From Limnoperna fortunei (lineage: Eukaryota; Mollusca; Bivalvia; Mytilida; Modiolidae), in contig OX104114.1 in NCBI GenBank assembly GCA_944474755.1, forward strand, positions 82,446,623-82,510,622: 64,000 bases of DNA, in the 5' to 3' direction. The notes below the pieces were generated by a model. The model searched no databases, was not told where the DNA came from, and saw only the letters and a list, made by a program, of their open reading frames with translations. Below, one piece after another: positions 22,430 through 34,700 of the stretch; position 1 is the first letter of the stretch; every line of letters starts with the position of its first letter. The position numbers were made by a program, and so were the translations under genes.

Positions 22430-23500
22430 CATTTATTAAACAAAATTTACAAAACTACTACTGCAAGGGCGTCCATAGTTATGTGGGCTGTATTATTACT
22501 AACATATAGCCTTAGCATTAGGATTTGAAACTTAATTTGAAGACGCTTGTTTCACGAATGAATACAACGTGGCAATTACATGGTTCTTTTATTTCGGACA
22601 TTAAAAGGTTTTCAATAATATTCAATTAAAAGACATTATATATTGAACAATACTTTTCTGGTTGCGATTTCCGTATCATATTGCTATATTTAGAATTTGA
22701 TTTATTGCGTGCTTACATATTTTCCTTTAAAATATTTTAAAACATAACTTAATTGTGTTCCCTGGCTGGAATTATTTTATAATGCGCACAAAACATTATG
22801 AAATGTTGGCCTTGTAGCTCATTTGTGTTGACTTGACATTAACCAACAAGTTTTTATGTGTAACGTCATAAAAGACAAGGTCACTTAAAAAATTCATGAC
22901 ATTTAAGAATTCGAAAAGCAAAATACTACCATTACGTTGACCTTTACCAATTCTCTGCCTTTGAGCTGGCGAATACTACTATACTTAGCGACTTGATGAC
23001 ACATGCGCAAGTTGTGTTACTTTCTAACTCATATGAAGTTTAAAACTCTTTCCTCCTGGCTTTAATTTGCATAAGTAAACAAAAAATATTTTATGATGAA
23101 GGTCAATAAACCAGCGATTTATAATGTTTTGAAATGAAGCACTCAAAATTTATTGAGTAATAATTCTTCAGCATTTATGGTTTGTATTTACTTAAGGTTG
23201 GTTCTATTAAATTAACAACTTCAGAGTAAATTTATGGTTTATTATCGTCAGAAAAAATAACCTTTATTATCTTAAATGTATTTTGTCAATATCAAACAAT
23301 TTAGCGATTGATAAAAACAGGGTGATCCAAAACCTTGTATCGTCTATATATGTGCTACAAAATATACTTTTGTTGGACATATTTTTGACTTCACAATAAA
23401 TCTTAGCCAATGATTATATACGACAGCGATTGTGACTCTAATTTTATGAATGAAATATGACGCCATAATGCTTGTGACGTTTTTAATTCGACAGATATAT
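22430..23500. other. Spacer, nothing recognised
   Basis: No supported feature. From about 23500 similarity to 36975-37170 marks the right end of duplicated unit 1. Confidence 0.4.
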
Positions 23501-24304
23501 ACCTGCTACAATTACGCACCTTTAAAGATAAACGTTTGGTGACAATTGGCTGGCTCAAGACAGGTTTGAACTCATTTATGTATTGTTCTTTTAAAGTAAC
23601 GTTTAAATGAAAACTTATTAAATCTATTTTACGCTTTACCATTTTTTCTTCGTTGACATAATAATGCTAGTTTAAAAACATTAATGCTGCAAATTTCTAC
23701 AAAACTAAATAGGATTTAGAGTACATTCTCTATAAGTTAAGGGTGTCTAGCTGATATGAGCGGCGTACTTCATAAATGGACCTTAGTCCAAAAATTTTCG
23801 AAATTGAGATTTTAGCAGAACTAAGATCCTGATACATCGAAATAATCAAATCTAGGTTTATATTTATTAATTTTTACTTTATTCTTTCAAAGTTGAAAAT
23901 CCGTCGTTTACAGGTATGAATGTTATTTGCAATTTATTATCGTGTATTCCAGTTAATCCGTTCTTGCAGTAATCATAGGACATACATTTGCACCTGTTAT
24001 AATTTATTTTAACAAAACTTATAATTAAAGTTTTACTCAAGATTATATGTATTACTCAATTCGGCAATTTTCGTTTGCAACTCATTGTTCAATTTTATAT
24101 GACTTATATCGATCACAAACAAATGCCGTCTAATTGTCCTATCTCGTATTTACCTATGTTCTGAAAGTGTAGTATTCGAATACTTTGTAAGTAATTTATA
24201 ACCATTTAAGAAAAACTAATTGTTTCAATTATTATGTTAATAATTTTACTGAAACACCTTAATTGTATATAAACACATTTTTCGAAAGTGTTATGACGCA
24301 GTTC

Positions 24305-24385
24305 ATTGTCAGTTTGTTTGAATGAGGTTTAAAGCCAGTTTTAGAAATTTTTCAGCTATATCACGGAGCCTAGTTGTGAATTGAC
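24305..24385 (-). repeat. SINE tail fragment (unit 2)
   Basis: Paralog of 4325-4405: GAATGAGGTTTAAAGCC and TTTTTCAGCTATATCACGG. Confidence 0.7.
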
Positions 24386-24464
24386 CAAATAAAATGTATT
24401 TAAATCTTTTAAATCTACTATTTACGAAAAAAGTATCATATAGCATATTTATCGAAATTTGAAT

Positions 24465-25550
24465 AAACAAATTTCAACGAAATTCAAATATGTACAACTT
24501 GAATAATGAAATGTGGATATTAAAGAATTCAAAAGACCTGATAGACATCTTGAGGTCTGTATCTCTATCCAATTGTAACAGCATTAAAACATTTGATATT
24601 TCGACACTCTATATGGACATCCCTCATACGCAGCTTAAAACCAGGCTTAAAGATCTTATTAAACGCTGCTTTTTCAAGAAGAGCGGAAAGTAACGATATA
24701 AATTCCTGGTAATTAGTCATGACAGAACTTTATTCATCAATGACTCCAAATCTAATACTAAATATACTGAAGACCAAGGCCTACTGAAGAAGAAAGAAAA
24801 GACTCTGGCCCAGACCTTTATTTTAACATTCCGCTATAATGATGATGTTTTGTCCCTCAGCAATGCTAAATTTGGTGAATATTTACATTCAATTTATCCT
24901 AGCGAGCTTGAAATTCAAGACACAACCAATACACTAAGGTCAGCCTCTTACTTAGACCTACTTCTAGAAATAGACTCTGGAAATCTACAAACTAGAAACT
25001 TCAACTTTCCAATTGTCAACTTCCCGTTCATCGACACCGACATTCCAGCAGCTCAAGCGTATGGTGTGTACATTTCACAAATTATACGTTAATCTAGATC
25101 CTGCGATCGTTATTCCGATTTTCTAAACCGATCTCTGCTGTTGACTGCTAAACTACTCAAACAAGGGTTTATTGTACCTTGGTTGATGTTATCTCTCCAG
25201 GAGTTCTATGGTCGGCACCACTACTTAATTGATCGTTATGGGAAATCAGTGTCTCAAATACGATCTGACATTTTCGCTGAGTCATAGGTAGTGTTTCCTA
25301 TTCATGGATTTGACTTTTCCCTAGAAAAGACAATGAGTAACTCGACGGGTGTCTAATTAGAGGCAGGCACTGCTTACTCGTCCGGAGCACCTGAGTGCAC
25401 CCATGGTTTTTATTGGGTTCGAGTTAATCTCTTTCTGTGTTTTATGTTTTTGGTTTTTGTGTTGTGTTTGTCTATATCCGGATTTGTAACTGTCTTTTGG
25501 CTTTTGATGTTCGGTCGGTTTTCTTACCTATTTTCTTTAATTTAAAACAT
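24465..25550 (+). pseudogene. Penelope-like retroelement fragment inserted in unit 2
   Basis: Plus-strand frames give MWILKNSKDLIDIL, KTFDISTLYMDIPHTQLK, RYNDDVLSLSNAKFGEYL (YIDD changed to YNDD), IYPSELEIQDTTNT, SYLDLLLEID, FNFPIVNFPFIDTDIPAAQA, YGVYISQIIR and EFYGRHHYLIDRYGKSVSQI. The RT is internally deleted between GKRRYK-type and YIDD blocks and is stopped at least twice. The tail (CGGGTGTCTAATTAGAGG, TCCGGAGCACCTGAG) follows. Unit 1 lacks this insertion at the matching place (near 4490). Confidence 0.88.
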
Positions 25551-26819
25551 AAAATTTATAATGTGACAACCAACCAGTGGTGGAAAAATCCCATCTTTGT
25601 AGTTTCATGTTTAAATTACCTGAATATCTGCTACCAAAAACAGGGCGACAGCACAACATTTGAATTAAATTAAGTTAAATATCAACGAAATTTATATTAA
25701 ATTTTCTATAAGAATAAAGCAATCACTTTTGACCGTGGTTTTTTATGTTTGTATAATTTGCATTTAAATTGAAATTCCAATATATATATCACATTCAAAC
25801 GAACTACCTTTTTGGTCAACTTTGCCAACGATCACCCTTTTAATGAAAGTAAGTTGTAAATCGATGAATTTGTTATTAAATTTTCTACTGGAATATATTA
25901 CCCGCTTTTCGTCGGGTTCTACAAGTTGTTAACAATTTAGAAAAAACGTCCCGAATTTAGTCGAGAAAAAAACTTGACTTCCTGTCAAAATTCAAATATA
26001 TTTATTCTAAACTAGTAACCTTTGAGCACTGCTCACTCAGTATACCCCGATATTCACATCATTAAATTGACTAAGCCGGAAAACAGGAAGTAGATATGTG
26101 ACAGACATGAAATCGGTAATCGCAGTATATTACCACAAGGTATGGTCACATAAAATTTCAAGTGGTTGTGATGATAAGCTGAGGACGGAAGGACGGGCGA
26201 AAATATGGACAAGGGTAAGCCAGTATATTCCCTATTGTTCGAAGCGGGGTATAATAATCTCATATTCAACGTGTAGAACTGTATGTTACCTTTCAGAATC
26301 CGTTTGAATTAAATTGATTCGTTCTCAACTTATAGCCACAAACTTATGCTACCAAAATATAGCAGGAAACCCTTCCGGATTTTTTCATTTCTGCAAATAA
26401 GTCTCTTATGAAACTCATTTAAACCTTTTCTGACAAGTTCTAAAAACTCGTTGATTAAAATTTCACGTCTTATCCACTAGGAAAACTTGCGATAGTCATT
26501 TTCCATCAAACAACATTCTATAACTTTACTGCGATTGATTATTGTATTTATCAAAACAGTTAAATGTTCTGCAATAATAAACTTTCAACATGTTACTGTT
26601 TTGACTAGATATATATCGTAATCAATTCGGCGTGGAGTGCTATAAGCTATATATATCCTATATAATTTGACAAGGCTTATATTAGACAACGACTTCTTCA
26701 AGGTGACATGCTACATGTTATTCTAATTCATTTCAACTTAACGCCTGTTATGTTGAGTTCTGTGTGACGTCGGTTTTAACGTAACGTTCTATATACCAAT
26801 AAGGTCCTATTATGAATGA

Positions 26820-28560
26820 CGACTCTCATATAACATGTAGACGAGCTCACTTACTGGACGTGTTCGTTTATCTTTTTCCATGGTTCTCTTTACCATCTTT
26901 CATACTTCTCAAGTGCTCTTTTTATAAAATTATATTAGGCTATTTATTATTAACTTGGTACTTAACACTATGTCACATTTGTACATGTCTTTATCATTTT
27001 GTACAATTTGAGTTCATATTTCTTGTTTTTTAAAATATATATATATATTTAAATCATTCGAAGATATATTTGTTGAAAGAATATATTAAAAGGAATAATC
27101 AGGTTTGTTGCCTGGTTTACAATTTTATTTTAAAGTTGAATGTTAACTGCATGCTATACTCAAATAAACTACTCCTCCAGTCAACCTTCGATAACTTTCG
27201 TTTAACTTTTTTTGACAAAATAAAAGTCATGTATCAATGAATTTGGTATTCAATTTACTAGACATACGTATTTAGGCTAACTCGTCTAAACGTATTGTCC
27301 CCTAGTCTGTGAACATGCACTCGTAGCATGGACGCCGTTTTTACAATATTGCTCTAAGGACACAACCCACAGAGTAGCTGGAGAGATTATTTGCTTACCG
27401 TTTATCCGGCAATATCTCAGTCATATTTAGAACGGGAACAAGTTTTCAAACAATAAATAAACGGGAAAAAGCGTTTGACAAAAGTGAAGAAAAATTTAAT
27501 TGTAATAGAAAAGATAAAGAAAATATAGCTTTAATAGCTACAGATACAGTGAGCCTACAATTTTTGAAATATACAAAATAGTCTCTTACATGGAAGAAGA
27601 ATGATATTCTCCAAACACGTTACCCACTGTAGTCAGTGGTCAGGCTTTCCGTATTATTTGTTAACAAACCTACATCTACAACCCCATCCTCTATTCGCCA
27701 TCGGGGTCCCGCTACGTAGCCGTTTGAGGATAGTGGATGTGTACTCGTTCGTAAGTTGTCACGTTGTTATGCGAAATGCATGAAAGCATGCCATTAGGAG
27801 ATTTTTGGTTAAGTCAAAAATAAGAACAGGAGTTGAAGCCTCAATAATGCCTCATGTGTCGATACCTCTTTTTGGTGGCTATTAAAATTTACTGCAATAC
27901 GTCTTCAGTTTCACCCGAATTATTCATGTCTTGTCATTTTTGTCTTGTAGATAAAATACTGCTCGTGGCACGTTAATAAACAAATCAATCAATCATCTAA
28001 TGAAAACATTACCAATAAAAACATTCAAGAAAGACTTCATTTTATTATTATTTCTAGACTTTGCATACATCGGTCAAATGATTTTCATGAAGAATATATA
28101 TCACTAGGATTTTTTCATGAAAGAAATCACATAATCAAAACTATTGTTAATTTACAGTAAACTAAAAACCAATGTGTTTTTAAAATGTTTAAAAGCTTTA
28201 TGTTTGTTCGCCATATATAAACATGTATTGTGTTTGCATAACCCCAATTTGGAACGTATGTGGCTGGACGTTGTCGATTCTAGAATAGTCCCGAATTGTT
28301 TGCAGAATTACAGCAAAATAATTATACCGTAGATTCCAGTGACAAACGTTTTAAATTCATAACTCGAAATAGATCAAAAACCATAATTTTTGAATGTCTT
28401 ATATTTAAACAACTTTAAATGTATTTGAAACTGCGAAGTGTATTTGAAAATAATAAATCAATGGACCGATTTTTGATGATTAAGTTTATGTTTTAGTTTC
28501 AATGGAAAATGTGTCATAGTAGGATTTATATTGATAAAAAATTGTTTTATTTTGATTCAG
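26820..28560. other. Region upstream of sulfotransferase gene 2
   Basis: Mostly unassigned AT-rich DNA. 27590-27720 contains a diverged GC-rich repeat piece (CCAAACACGTTACCCACTGT, GGGGTCCCGCTACGTAGC). About 27900-27995 ends with CAAATCAATCAATCATC, a mollusc SINE-tail-like run. About the last 80 nt resemble the sequence before 11551. No upstream exon was found. Confidence 0.5.
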
Positions 28561-28745
28561 TACACATAGGAGGAACACTAACAGGCCAACCTATGAGTTA
28601 ATGATACACTTATTCCAAAGACGCGTCATGACGTTTTTATGTGTTCGGAATTTCAAGAAATACAGGACTTTGCTGTTTTATATTATAACAGTTGAGCTTT
28701 TGTTAACGATGGGCATTATCACTCTTGTACAAAATTACGGAAGAG
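28561..28745 (+). CDS. Sulfotransferase gene 2, exon with start codon
   Basis: Acceptor TTTTGATTCAG ends at 28560, the donor G|GTAACA follows 28745. Unlike gene 1, the frame is open back to the acceptor, leaving two candidate ATGs (28601, 28628). 28628 aligns with the gene 1 start. A tiny upstream frame (ATG AGT TAA) begins at 28593. Confidence 0.8.
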
Positions 28746-31700
28746 GTAACATATGAATTTTTGTAAAATGCTATAAATTTGTTAGCTGGTAATGAAACAT
28801 AATATTATACTCGGAATACAGATTATTGGAAGGGTCGGGCATCGATTCACTGAAAAACAAATCATATCATTTAAGATATAAATTATCAGTTTTCATTAGA
28901 AATATCGTACAAATTAGATCAGAACAAAACATCTAAGGTTCAAAATGCAATAGAAAAAGTGAGAGGGTGGGTTGATCCTGCATCAACTGAAACTATAAAT
29001 TAAACACTAGAAGTCACAGAAAATAAACAATCGCTATATCATACACTTTCCAAAATTTATTGTGAGCAAGAGCTGAAAAAAACGAGTCACAGAAAAAAGC
29101 ACACGCACGAAAAATCTCTTCCACGTCGCAGATAGTGTCAATTTTGTAAATTTCTTGTAGATTGTATGCTACATACGTTTTGACTAGCAAAGTTTACTGC
29201 ATTCCTTGATCACAAACATGATGTTACATTATCTATCAAAGTGATTTGCGAGGTTCTTTACTTCATACTTAATCTAATTATTACTTGAATTGAATTTTGC
29301 GTGTTTTTGATTGGTCTAAAAACAACTTTCTGGTCATGATAAATCGCAGCAGTACTAAAATGTTTGTACGCTGCACGATTCTACTGCATAGTAGTCAAGC
29401 GGAATACGATATCGACCTGGTTTTCATGTTTTAGCCAATCAGAATAGCCGTCTTAACAAATTCATTCGTCCAATCAAATCGATTGTATTTATTGTACATC
29501 GTGCGTGACAACAACATATGGGAGAAACGTTGGCTTTGCTATATGTTGTTTCATTTATACTCTTCTGAATATTTGAAACTGGATTTTCAGGATTACCAGC
29601 AAATTGATATCAAAATGCAGTATTAAATAAAAAAATATTAAGGGTAACAACAATTACAAAATGGTTTTATTCATGTTATAAAACACTTAATGACTTTGAT
29701 AAAGGTCGATATCAGGATTTATCAGCCAGAGAAAATGTAATATTCACCAAGCCGACGTTTCTCCTATTTGTTGTTGTCACGCACGATGTACAATAAATAC
29801 AAATTTTATAATATCACATTGTAGTCGAGCGAATTTTAACGGCCGCATAAACTGAATTCATTGACGACATCCAAATACTTACTAATATATAATCAAACAT
29901 GATGTATAAATAAGTTAGCTCAAAATTGGAACAAAACTAGCCATGGAAGGCTGTACTAGACTAAGATATACTGTACATTGATACACGTACAAATTAGGTG
30001 TATTTACAGTGTCGTTCTGCATTTACACCTTATAGGTCAATGATCAACATCTTTTGTAGAGTTACATTTTAAAAATGATGCCAATGGTCATCTTTAGGAC
30101 AAGAATTAACGAAAAACGATATGATTGCATTTAAAATTAAACATTTTCCTAAAATATGCAGCGATATTACAGCTTCGTTTGCATATTATGATTCTATATT
30201 TTTCAGGTATGCAAGAGATGCAGTGGGTCTCCAATTTCTTTGTGATAGACTTATAAACTAAGGTTACAAGAAAAAATATCTCTTCAGCGCCTTCATTATG
30301 TTTTAGTATGCTATTTAGGTTTTATATTCTATCTTGATTGAATATGACTGCAGAAAGTGTTCCCAATTTTTTTTAAATTCAGTACATCATTGTTGTTTGA
30401 GATGACAATTGATTACATATATTACTGACTAGTTTAGTATGATACACAATTTTTTATCAAAACTGCAGGAATGGAAGTGAGAGGTTTGGCATGCCTCAAA
30501 ATCGGGGTAAACCCACAATTGATATTAATATGCCTGTACCAAGTCAGGACCATTGTTGTAGTTACTTAATTTTTTTACATTTTCTTCGTTTTTTGATATT
30601 TTGTTGTCATATTAAATATGGTCCCGAAATATAGTTTTAAATACTTGTAGGTGAAGGTTTACATTCCAGGCATACCAATCAGGTAAAATATCGAGAAATA
30701 AAATAATTGAATTAATTCTAATTCTTAATTTTTTAATCGGATTTTTCTATTTTTTTTAACTTAATTTTTTTTATAGTTTGGTAAACAATTATTTAATATT
30801 TGTAAACATTTTAAATGAGTATCATATTATTTGTAGTTAATAAATACAATAAAATACACAATGTATATTAAGTTATATTATGTATTTATCCAATTGTTTA
30901 CATGTCTTCATCTTGTTAAGTCTTCGTTAGTTACGAGTTAAATTCAGTAGATACACAGTGTAGACTGGTGACGAACTAATCGCGTTTTTTTGTGCTGTAC
31001 CGGACTATTCGGGTAAAGCAACGGACTGTTCATGCCAATAAACATGAAGTAACTCTGAAAAATGAGTTTAAATGATAACAAGAAGGGGGAAGTTTTATTA
31101 AAAACCATACTCACGGAATACGTAATTGATCTATGATAACTCCTACAAAAATGTTACGTCGGTGGTTATTTCACAAAGAAAAAAGCAAATCGAAAAATCG
31201 GGAAACAACATGAACAAGCAAAAATGAATTTATATCATTTATCGTCAAATTGATATAAACAATTACTTTTTATGTTTACAGATGTCCTGTTTTGAGTTAA
31301 AAATACATTCAACACAGCTCTACCAATTAAAATTGAACAATAATACTGATATATCACTAAAATTAAAATTTGAAGCAACTTTGTGTGCGGTGGATATTGT
31401 GGAAATTTCGCGCACCGGACTAACAGCGGTTCTTAGCCACATTGTGCTGAATTATATTTTTCAGAGCAAAAAAAAAAAATTCCTATGGTTAAATAAGCCC
31501 AAGAACACGAAGAAAAGAACATATGATGAAATTTCTCGTGGTAATATTTTTGAATGATTAAGACAAATGTATTAAGTAGGGCCTATTCCTGAAATTCATT
31601 TTAAATAGATGACTTCTTATATAATGCTGCAAGCCTAGATCAATGTATGAGGGTCGGTAGAACTTTTTACGGAACAGCGGGAAAGGCTAATTTATTCACC

Positions 31701-34700
31701 GGGAATTCGGGATTTAACCAATAAAACTGCGGGAATTCGGGATTTTTACGTTTCTTTTTATCCAGTTCGTATTTCACCGGAAAACCGGCATCTGGTATTT
31801 CTATAATTTTACGGGAGTGCGGGGTGGGACCCCCTCCCATTCCCTATGCATGTCAGAATAATTATTATTTGTTTCTGTGATAAGTACATTGAACGATTCT
31901 TGTTTCATTTGCATGTCAAAATCGTAATTTTATATTCATGCATTTGCAAATAAATTTAAAATAAATCTGATGCCTTTACATGTTATACTGGAAATATACA
32001 ACTGTCTAAAGAAATACATGTAAACAACAGAGGCAAAATATTTATTTAAACATAATGTATGGCGCTTTTGTTCCGTTTTCTTTTTACTTTCTAAAAACTA
32101 GCTCTCAACATAGATCCATTCAACACAACAGCCGACGCCGAAAGTCCGGTGCCATACACGACAAAAGTATTGTGCAATGGCCTTCCCTGAAAATCGATAA
32201 TTTCTTCAAGATTTGAACAAATATAAATATATTTATCCTTTGTGTGATTAACATGTGGCATTAAAGAGAAAATGTCAAAAATAATATGCTAAATGAGGAC
32301 AATTAGCTTGTTATATATTCTCATGTGACATATTCATAACCAAACTACACCGGGTATCGAGTTCTTTTTAAACGATTTCAAATTATAGACAAATCATATT
32401 CTGTAAGTGTTAACTTGTGCAGAAAGATAAATAGTTTTATCGTTCCGTGACATAAACATTCTTTTAATATTTAAAAAATATTCAAAGAAATAAGAAAAAA
32501 TAAGTGACGTACTGTTTCTATTTACATCAACTTTCACGAACAGTCCGTTGCTTAACCCGAATAGTCCGGTACAGCAGAAAAAAAAACGCTTTAAGTCCGT
32601 TACCATTCTACACGGTGAGATAGAATTTACATTTTTTCGCGCAGACAACAGACAATGCACGATTAAAGATATTTCAAGAAAGACGAAACATACTTTTGGA
32701 AACGTGCAGAAAGAACGAAAGTGCCTATGTTGGTTCAAGTCCCGTTGAAATGGTCAGCAATCATTTCGTTGTGGATAGGAATCATAAATTTGTTTATTGC
32801 GCAATGGAAAAAGTCGGCTCGACGTTCTGGAGAAGATTATTTCAGGTAAGAATGTAGAAGGCAGAAACAATCTTGAAGTCTGTAAGTTTAAAAAAAATCT
32901 AGACATTTTGTTTTGAATAATCTTCCGTGATAAATTCATATCAGAACATGATTTTAGACGCTTTCATTCTGAATCTTTTCCACAAATCCAAACGAAATAT
33001 CCGTCAACTTCTAATACTTATAAACTTTTAATTTACGGTATAAGTCAGTTTAACAATTAAAAAAGGTTTTTTTTGCTTTGCTTTGAACGAGATTCGCTGC
33101 TCCAATTGACAACTTGTTGCTATTGTATTGCATTTTGTATTCTTGCTTTTTGCATTGAAAAACAAGACACCCCATAAACATTACTACGAAAATAAATTGA
33201 TGAATGTTCTTATTTTTAACTAATGAACATTAAAACTCAGGGTAAAGGAACCAGCATAAGCTATTTATCAAATACAATTTTCTCTTTTATTTTTCCCCCA
33301 ATTATACAGGTAAAGAAAAAATGGTTCGTATTTTAATATTTGTTTTATCTAAGCTTTGATCAAGAACATTTAAAAAGTTCTCAAATCTAATTTATAGTTA
33401 CTTAAACATATGACAATTTTATTATAGTTTCTATCTAATTTATGATTGTCTGTAGATAACCTAAATCTTTATCCATATTTTACCTTTGTATTAAAAAACA
33501 ACCTTAAATTTAATGCATAAATTGTCTTAAAAGATGACAATTTTGTAAGAAAAAAAATACTTGATTGTCTGTCAAAAAACATATGTACATATATAGACTT
33601 AAAACTAACATTCTTTAAAAGGAATGCTTACTCAGTGCAATTCTTTATTTTCTGCCAAAATATTTTAGATATTAATTTTTTTGTTTACAATCTTTCACGC
33701 CGCCAAAATAACAAAAAGGAGGAAACAAATGACAGTTGTATTGATTAATTGTATTGTTTTAAAATGTAATTATCGTTACAGTATTAAACATGCATACATT
33801 GTAAAAAGTTAACTTTATTTTTACTCTTTTCAAAACCTGCGACAATGGTCGACAGTTCCACGTCTTTCTAAAGACTCGTTTAAATAACTTGTATATGTAT
33901 GTGCTGAGAATGTACAAATATTGTATACGTATACTGCTATGATAGCATTTCTGCTGTATAAAGTATAAATTGTAGCGTTATAGAACTCCTAGATATAAAT
34001 GTAGTAGTCCATGTTTGCCAAGTAAATCAAGTATTATATATTTTTTTTAAAGTTCAATTGAATGGTAATACATGCTTTCTGAATGCCTATAAACTACATG
34101 CAGCCATCAATGGGAACACGAATGAGTTGGCAATCACTAAATTTCCACAATAATGACATAAATATTATTGTTTATATGTAACTGTCATGATGTTTTCACA
34201 AACTGGAATCATTTACTGTTGCCTCAGAGATTTAACGACAACTTACATTGTACTAATGCCGCTTTCACAATTCAAATTTCACTAAACTGGTAAACCGATT
34301 TTCATGAGGAACAAAATAAGCGCATTGCAGTATTTGTTTTACATGTATTAATAACAGAATCTGTTCTTGCAGATCATTGTTGGGTCATCAAATGCTACGA
34401 GTCCATTCGACATTTCTTCGGGAAACGCTCTTGGAGGCAATGTTGAAACATTCAAAAATCTACGATTTGACGATATTCATTCTCTTTTGTCGTCTTCAAA
34501 AACGTTTATCATCGTGAGGGACCCGTACGCACGTCTATATTCTGGATATATGGATAAATTGTTTTCAGCAAATATACCATTTTGGAATGGAATCGGAAAA
34601 TTTTCTATCGGAAAATTTAGGCCTCATCCGTCAAAGAAAAGTATAAAATGCGGACACGACTTGACGTTTCCCGAATTTATTAAGTATTTCATATATTCTG

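Larger units (their letters stand above)
3885..23720. repeat. Segmental duplication, unit 1
   Basis: First of two tandem copies. Stretches align in order with unit 2: about 3885-4500 with 23905-24465, 5340-5960 with 25560-26470, 5960-6170 and 6423-6760 with 26470-26820, the sulfotransferase exons, the 3' flank to about 20150 with 35570, and 23500-23720 with 36975-37170. Between these anchors the copies differ by many insertions. Unit 1 alone holds a GC-rich repeat (5065-5340), two SINEs, a Tc1 fragment, a LINE fragment and the reversed element at 12430-13085. Confidence 0.85.

Noticed and set aside
32394..32738. 114-codon minus-strand frame
   Set aside because: Overlaps exon 3 of gene 2 antisense and the end of a TIR element; no domain.
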